Assembly: GCA_002968845.1 (NCBI GenBank)
Contig: PVBG01000001.1
Coordinates: 186,001-250,000, forward strand
Source: Neorhizobium tomejilense
GTDB lineage: Bacteria; Pseudomonadota; Alphaproteobacteria; Rhizobiales; Rhizobiaceae
Reading direction: 5' to 3'
Length of the DNA: 64,000 bases
Positions 62,484-64,000 of the stretch are shown here, piece after piece. Each line of letters opens with the position of its first letter. The first letter of the stretch is position 1. A program made the position numbers and the translations under genes. Under the pieces are notes generated by a model. It was not told where the DNA came from, made no database searches, and saw only the letters and a program-made list of their open reading frames with translations.

Positions 62484-63086
62484 TTAAGAGGCGGTTGGCT
62501 CGAAAGAGCCGACCGCCTTTGCATATGCACTGGCCGCTTGGGTAGCTGCGGCTGCCGTTCCGATCAGTTCGGGCTCTTCCAGATTGGCCGGAACGCTGCG
62601 CGCGGTGACGAAACGGTCGCGCATCTGACGCCAATTCTGCTGGGCGAGGCTGCTGATTTCATTCGGCTGAATTCCGGATGTCGTCAGGATTTCGACTGTC
62701 AGCAGGTCGAATCGATCTTCCGAATGCATATAGCTCCAGCCGATCAGTCTGCTTTGCGGAAGCGACGCGACGAGGACGTGCAGCATCTGCTCGAGCGCGA
62801 TACGTTCGGGAGCACCCAGCAGGACTTCGTCATGGGCGAGCGGTATCGCGATCGTCTTTTCATGATCTTTTTCGGCATGGCGACGGAAACCAGGTGGGCC
62901 GGAATTTTCAAGCATGACCTGGTTACAGACGAAGATGCAACGATTGCAGATCGCCGTGGCTGCCGGACCGGCAATGATCATCTCGACAGTACGGCGGTTT
63001 TCACCGCAAAAGGAGCAGACAGCTCCGTCGTCGCCGCGTCCGAAGAGGAGGGACAGGGCGCCCTTCAGTCTCGTTGGGAAGTCCAT
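62484..63086 (-). CDS. ClpX-type C4 zinc-finger protein
   Basis: 200-residue protein. Residues about 22-60 reproduce the ClpX zinc-binding domain (VCSFCGENRRTVEMIIAGPAATAICNRCIFVCNQV) but no AAA+ ATPase follows; the rest is a roughly 130-residue region with LAHDEVLLGAPERIALEQMLHVLVASLPQSRLIGWSY, of unknown function. It could be a ClpXP adaptor or target-recognition protein. Start 63086 is chosen because the longer frame to 63272 is in the next gene's terminator and end. Its 3' end is shared with the terminator of the convergent ParA gene. Confidence 0.7.
   Translation of the reverse strand: MDFPTRLKGALSLLFGRGDDGAVCSFCGENRRTVEMIIAGPAATAICNRCIFVCNQVMLENSGPPGFRRHAEKDHEKTIAIPLAHDEVLLGAPERIALEQMLHVLVASLPQSRLIGWSYMHSEDRFDLLTVEILTTSGIQPNEISSLAQQNWRQMRDRFVTARSVPANLEEPELIGTAAAATQAASAYAKAVGSFEPTAS
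62489..62520 (+). terminator. Terminator of the ParA gene, inside the 3' end of the convergent gene
   Basis: 13-bp stem AGGCGGTTGGCTC / GAGCCGACCGCCT with one wobble pair, GAAA tetraloop, then TTTGC. It overlaps the last dozen codons of the zinc-finger gene on the other strand, so the hairpin is partly protein-coding. Confidence 0.75.
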
Positions 63087-63163
63087 TCCATCCACCGCCG
63101 ATGTACATTTTTCTCGCGAAAAACTAGGGCTTCTTTTGGCCGAAGCCAGATTGCCAGGCAAAC

Positions 63164-63194
63164 AAAAAGCCGTCGGCAGCGGGTGCCGACGGCT
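63164..63194 (-). terminator. Terminator of the L,D-transpeptidase gene
   Basis: Perfect 11-bp stem AGCCGTCGGCA / TGCCGACGGCT with a four-base loop; on the minus strand it is followed by TTTTGTTT. It lies 20 bases after the stop of the transpeptidase gene. Confidence 0.85.
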
Positions 63195-63213
63195 GATAGG
63201 TTGTGCCGGGATC

Positions 63214-64000
63214 TTACTCGGTGAATTCCACCGTCGTGCCTGGCTTGACCATCTTGGCAAGTTCCCTTGCATCCCAGTTGGTCAGGCGGACGCAGCCGTG
63301 GCTGTTGGTCTTGCCGATCTTGGAAGGTTCCGGCGTGCCGTGGATGCCGTATGTGGGCTTCGAGAGCGCAATCCAGACCGTGCCGACCGGGCCGTTCGGA
63401 CCTGGTGGGATCTGCAGGATCTGGTCGTTATTGCCTTGCTTGAAATTGATCTTCGGATTGTAGGTGTAACCGGGATCGAGCGCTATGCGTTCGACCGTAT
63501 GGGTTCCGGTCGGCGAAGGCGTGTCGGTGGAGCCGATGGTGGCCGGATAGGCGGCGATCAGGCGTCCGTCCGCGCCGTAGGCGAAGACCTGTTTCCTGGC
63601 CTTGTCGGCGAGAATGCGGGTGACCTGACCGGCCTTCGGCTGGCCGGGATTGATCACCTTGATGGTCGAGCCGGGGATGGTGAAATCGACGCCGGGATTG
63701 AGCGCCTTCAGATAGTTCTCGTCCATGTGGAACTGCTCGGCGAGCTTCTCCGTCACGGACATATAGGACATGGCCGGCAGCTGCGACTTGTGGGCATAGT
63801 CTTCCGGGATCGACGCGACGTAGGGACCGGCGGCATCGGCCGGGGTGATCGTGTAGTCGACGATCGGCAGGCCGCCCGAATAGGTCAGCCGCTGCATGAT
63901 GTCTTCGGAATTGTTCGGATCGAGCGTCTCACCGGTCATTTCCTGCCAGGCGGCGATCGCCTTGTTGACGTTGTCGCCGAGATGGCCGTCGATCACGCCG
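63214..64000 (-). CDS. L,D-transpeptidase (YkuD), partial at the window edge
   Basis: C-terminal 262 codons of a periplasmic cell-wall cross-linking enzyme; the gene continues beyond 64000, so its start and signal peptide are not visible. The first residues (VIDGHLGDNVNKAIAAWQEMTG) are the end of a peptidoglycan-binding domain. A LysM-like segment follows (SVTEKLAEQFHMDENYLKALNPGVDF), then the YkuD catalytic domain from about VTRILADKARKQVFAYGADGRL, with the active-site pattern YGIHGT...SHGCVRLTNWDA containing the catalytic His and Cys. These proteins form 3-3 cross-links or attach proteins, and are numerous in Rhizobiales with polar growth. Confidence 0.9.
   Translation of the reverse strand, partial: GVIDGHLGDNVNKAIAAWQEMTGETLDPNNSEDIMQRLTYSGGLPIVDYTITPADAAGPYVASIPEDYAHKSQLPAMSYMSVTEKLAEQFHMDENYLKALNPGVDFTIPGSTIKVINPGQPKAGQVTRILADKARKQVFAYGADGRLIAAYPATIGSTDTPSPTGTHTVERIALDPGYTYNPKINFKQGNNDQILQIPPGPNGPVGTVWIALSKPTYGIHGTPEPSKIGKTNSHGCVRLTNWDARELAKMVKPGTTVEFTE

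Noticed and set aside
1..64000. CRISPR arrays, insertion sequences, integrases, rRNA or tRNA genes
   Set aside because: No regularly spaced repeats, transposase or integrase motifs, attachment-site duplications, or cloverleaf/rRNA-like stretches were recognised by eye. A tRNAscan, Rfam and ISfinder search would be decisive.

Overview
The window looks like chromosomal DNA of a Rhizobiaceae-type alphaproteobacterium (Rhizobium/Neorhizobium/Sinorhizobium group). The reasons are high GC, dense operons dominated by ABC, TRAP and TTT importers, a fixL-fixJ-fixK oxygen-sensing set whose FixL keeps heme His194 and phospho-acceptor His285 at the Sinorhizobium positions, and a full-length B12-dependent metH. 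No transposase, phage gene, CRISPR array, rRNA or tRNA was seen. Most of the window is accessory catabolism.

Layout. (1) 0.2-11.4 kb: aromatic/2-hydroxyacid block. It holds a LigM-type O-demethylase, an FAD 2-hydroxyacid dehydrogenase, a DctPQM TRAP importer, a DUF3237 protein, a benzoylformate-decarboxylase/aldehyde-dehydrogenase fusion, and a divergent LysR regulator. Together they could turn a methoxylated mandelate or arylglyoxylate into vanillate and then protocatechuate. (2) 11.4-23.1 kb: a minus-strand ureide operon with a BMP-type ABC importer, formamidase, biuret hydrolase, cyanuric acid hydrolase/barbiturase, a second isochorismatase-fold hydrolase, a cupin and allophanate hydrolase. 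A divergent GntR regulator and three TGYATRCA boxes lie in front of it. (3) 23.2-31.1 kb: MlrC-type peptidase, ROK repressor, family-5 peptide binding protein with two permeases but no ATPase, a ROK kinase, and a CutC that seems to start at CTG.

(4) 31.3-34.6 kb: fixK, an orphan receiver protein, fixJ and fixL, with a FixJ-type box before fixK and a degenerate FixK box before the receiver gene. (5) 34.9-37.6 kb: Bug/TctC binding protein divergent from a UbiD decarboxylase. (6) 37.8-43.1 kb: two large signalling proteins, a GAF-PAS-GGDEF-EAL protein and a triple-PAS hybrid kinase with two receivers. (7) 43.1-48.9 kb: MgtC, an AGE-family sugar isomerase, and metH behind an ArsR/SahR-like palindrome.

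(8) 49.0-53.9 kb: RpiR regulator and a four-gene PotA-type ABC importer. (9) 54.1-61.5 kb: plus-strand operon with N-formylglutamate-amidohydrolase-like protein, APC permease, gamma-glutamyl-amine synthetase, an inserted XRE-PIN toxin-antitoxin pair, aldehyde dehydrogenase and iron alcohol dehydrogenase. This fits oxidation of a gamma-glutamylated amino alcohol. (10) 61.7-64.0 kb: orphan ParA ATPase, ClpX-type zinc-finger protein, and an L,D-transpeptidase cut by the window edge. All functions are inferred from motifs, remembered family features and gene order; no database search was run.
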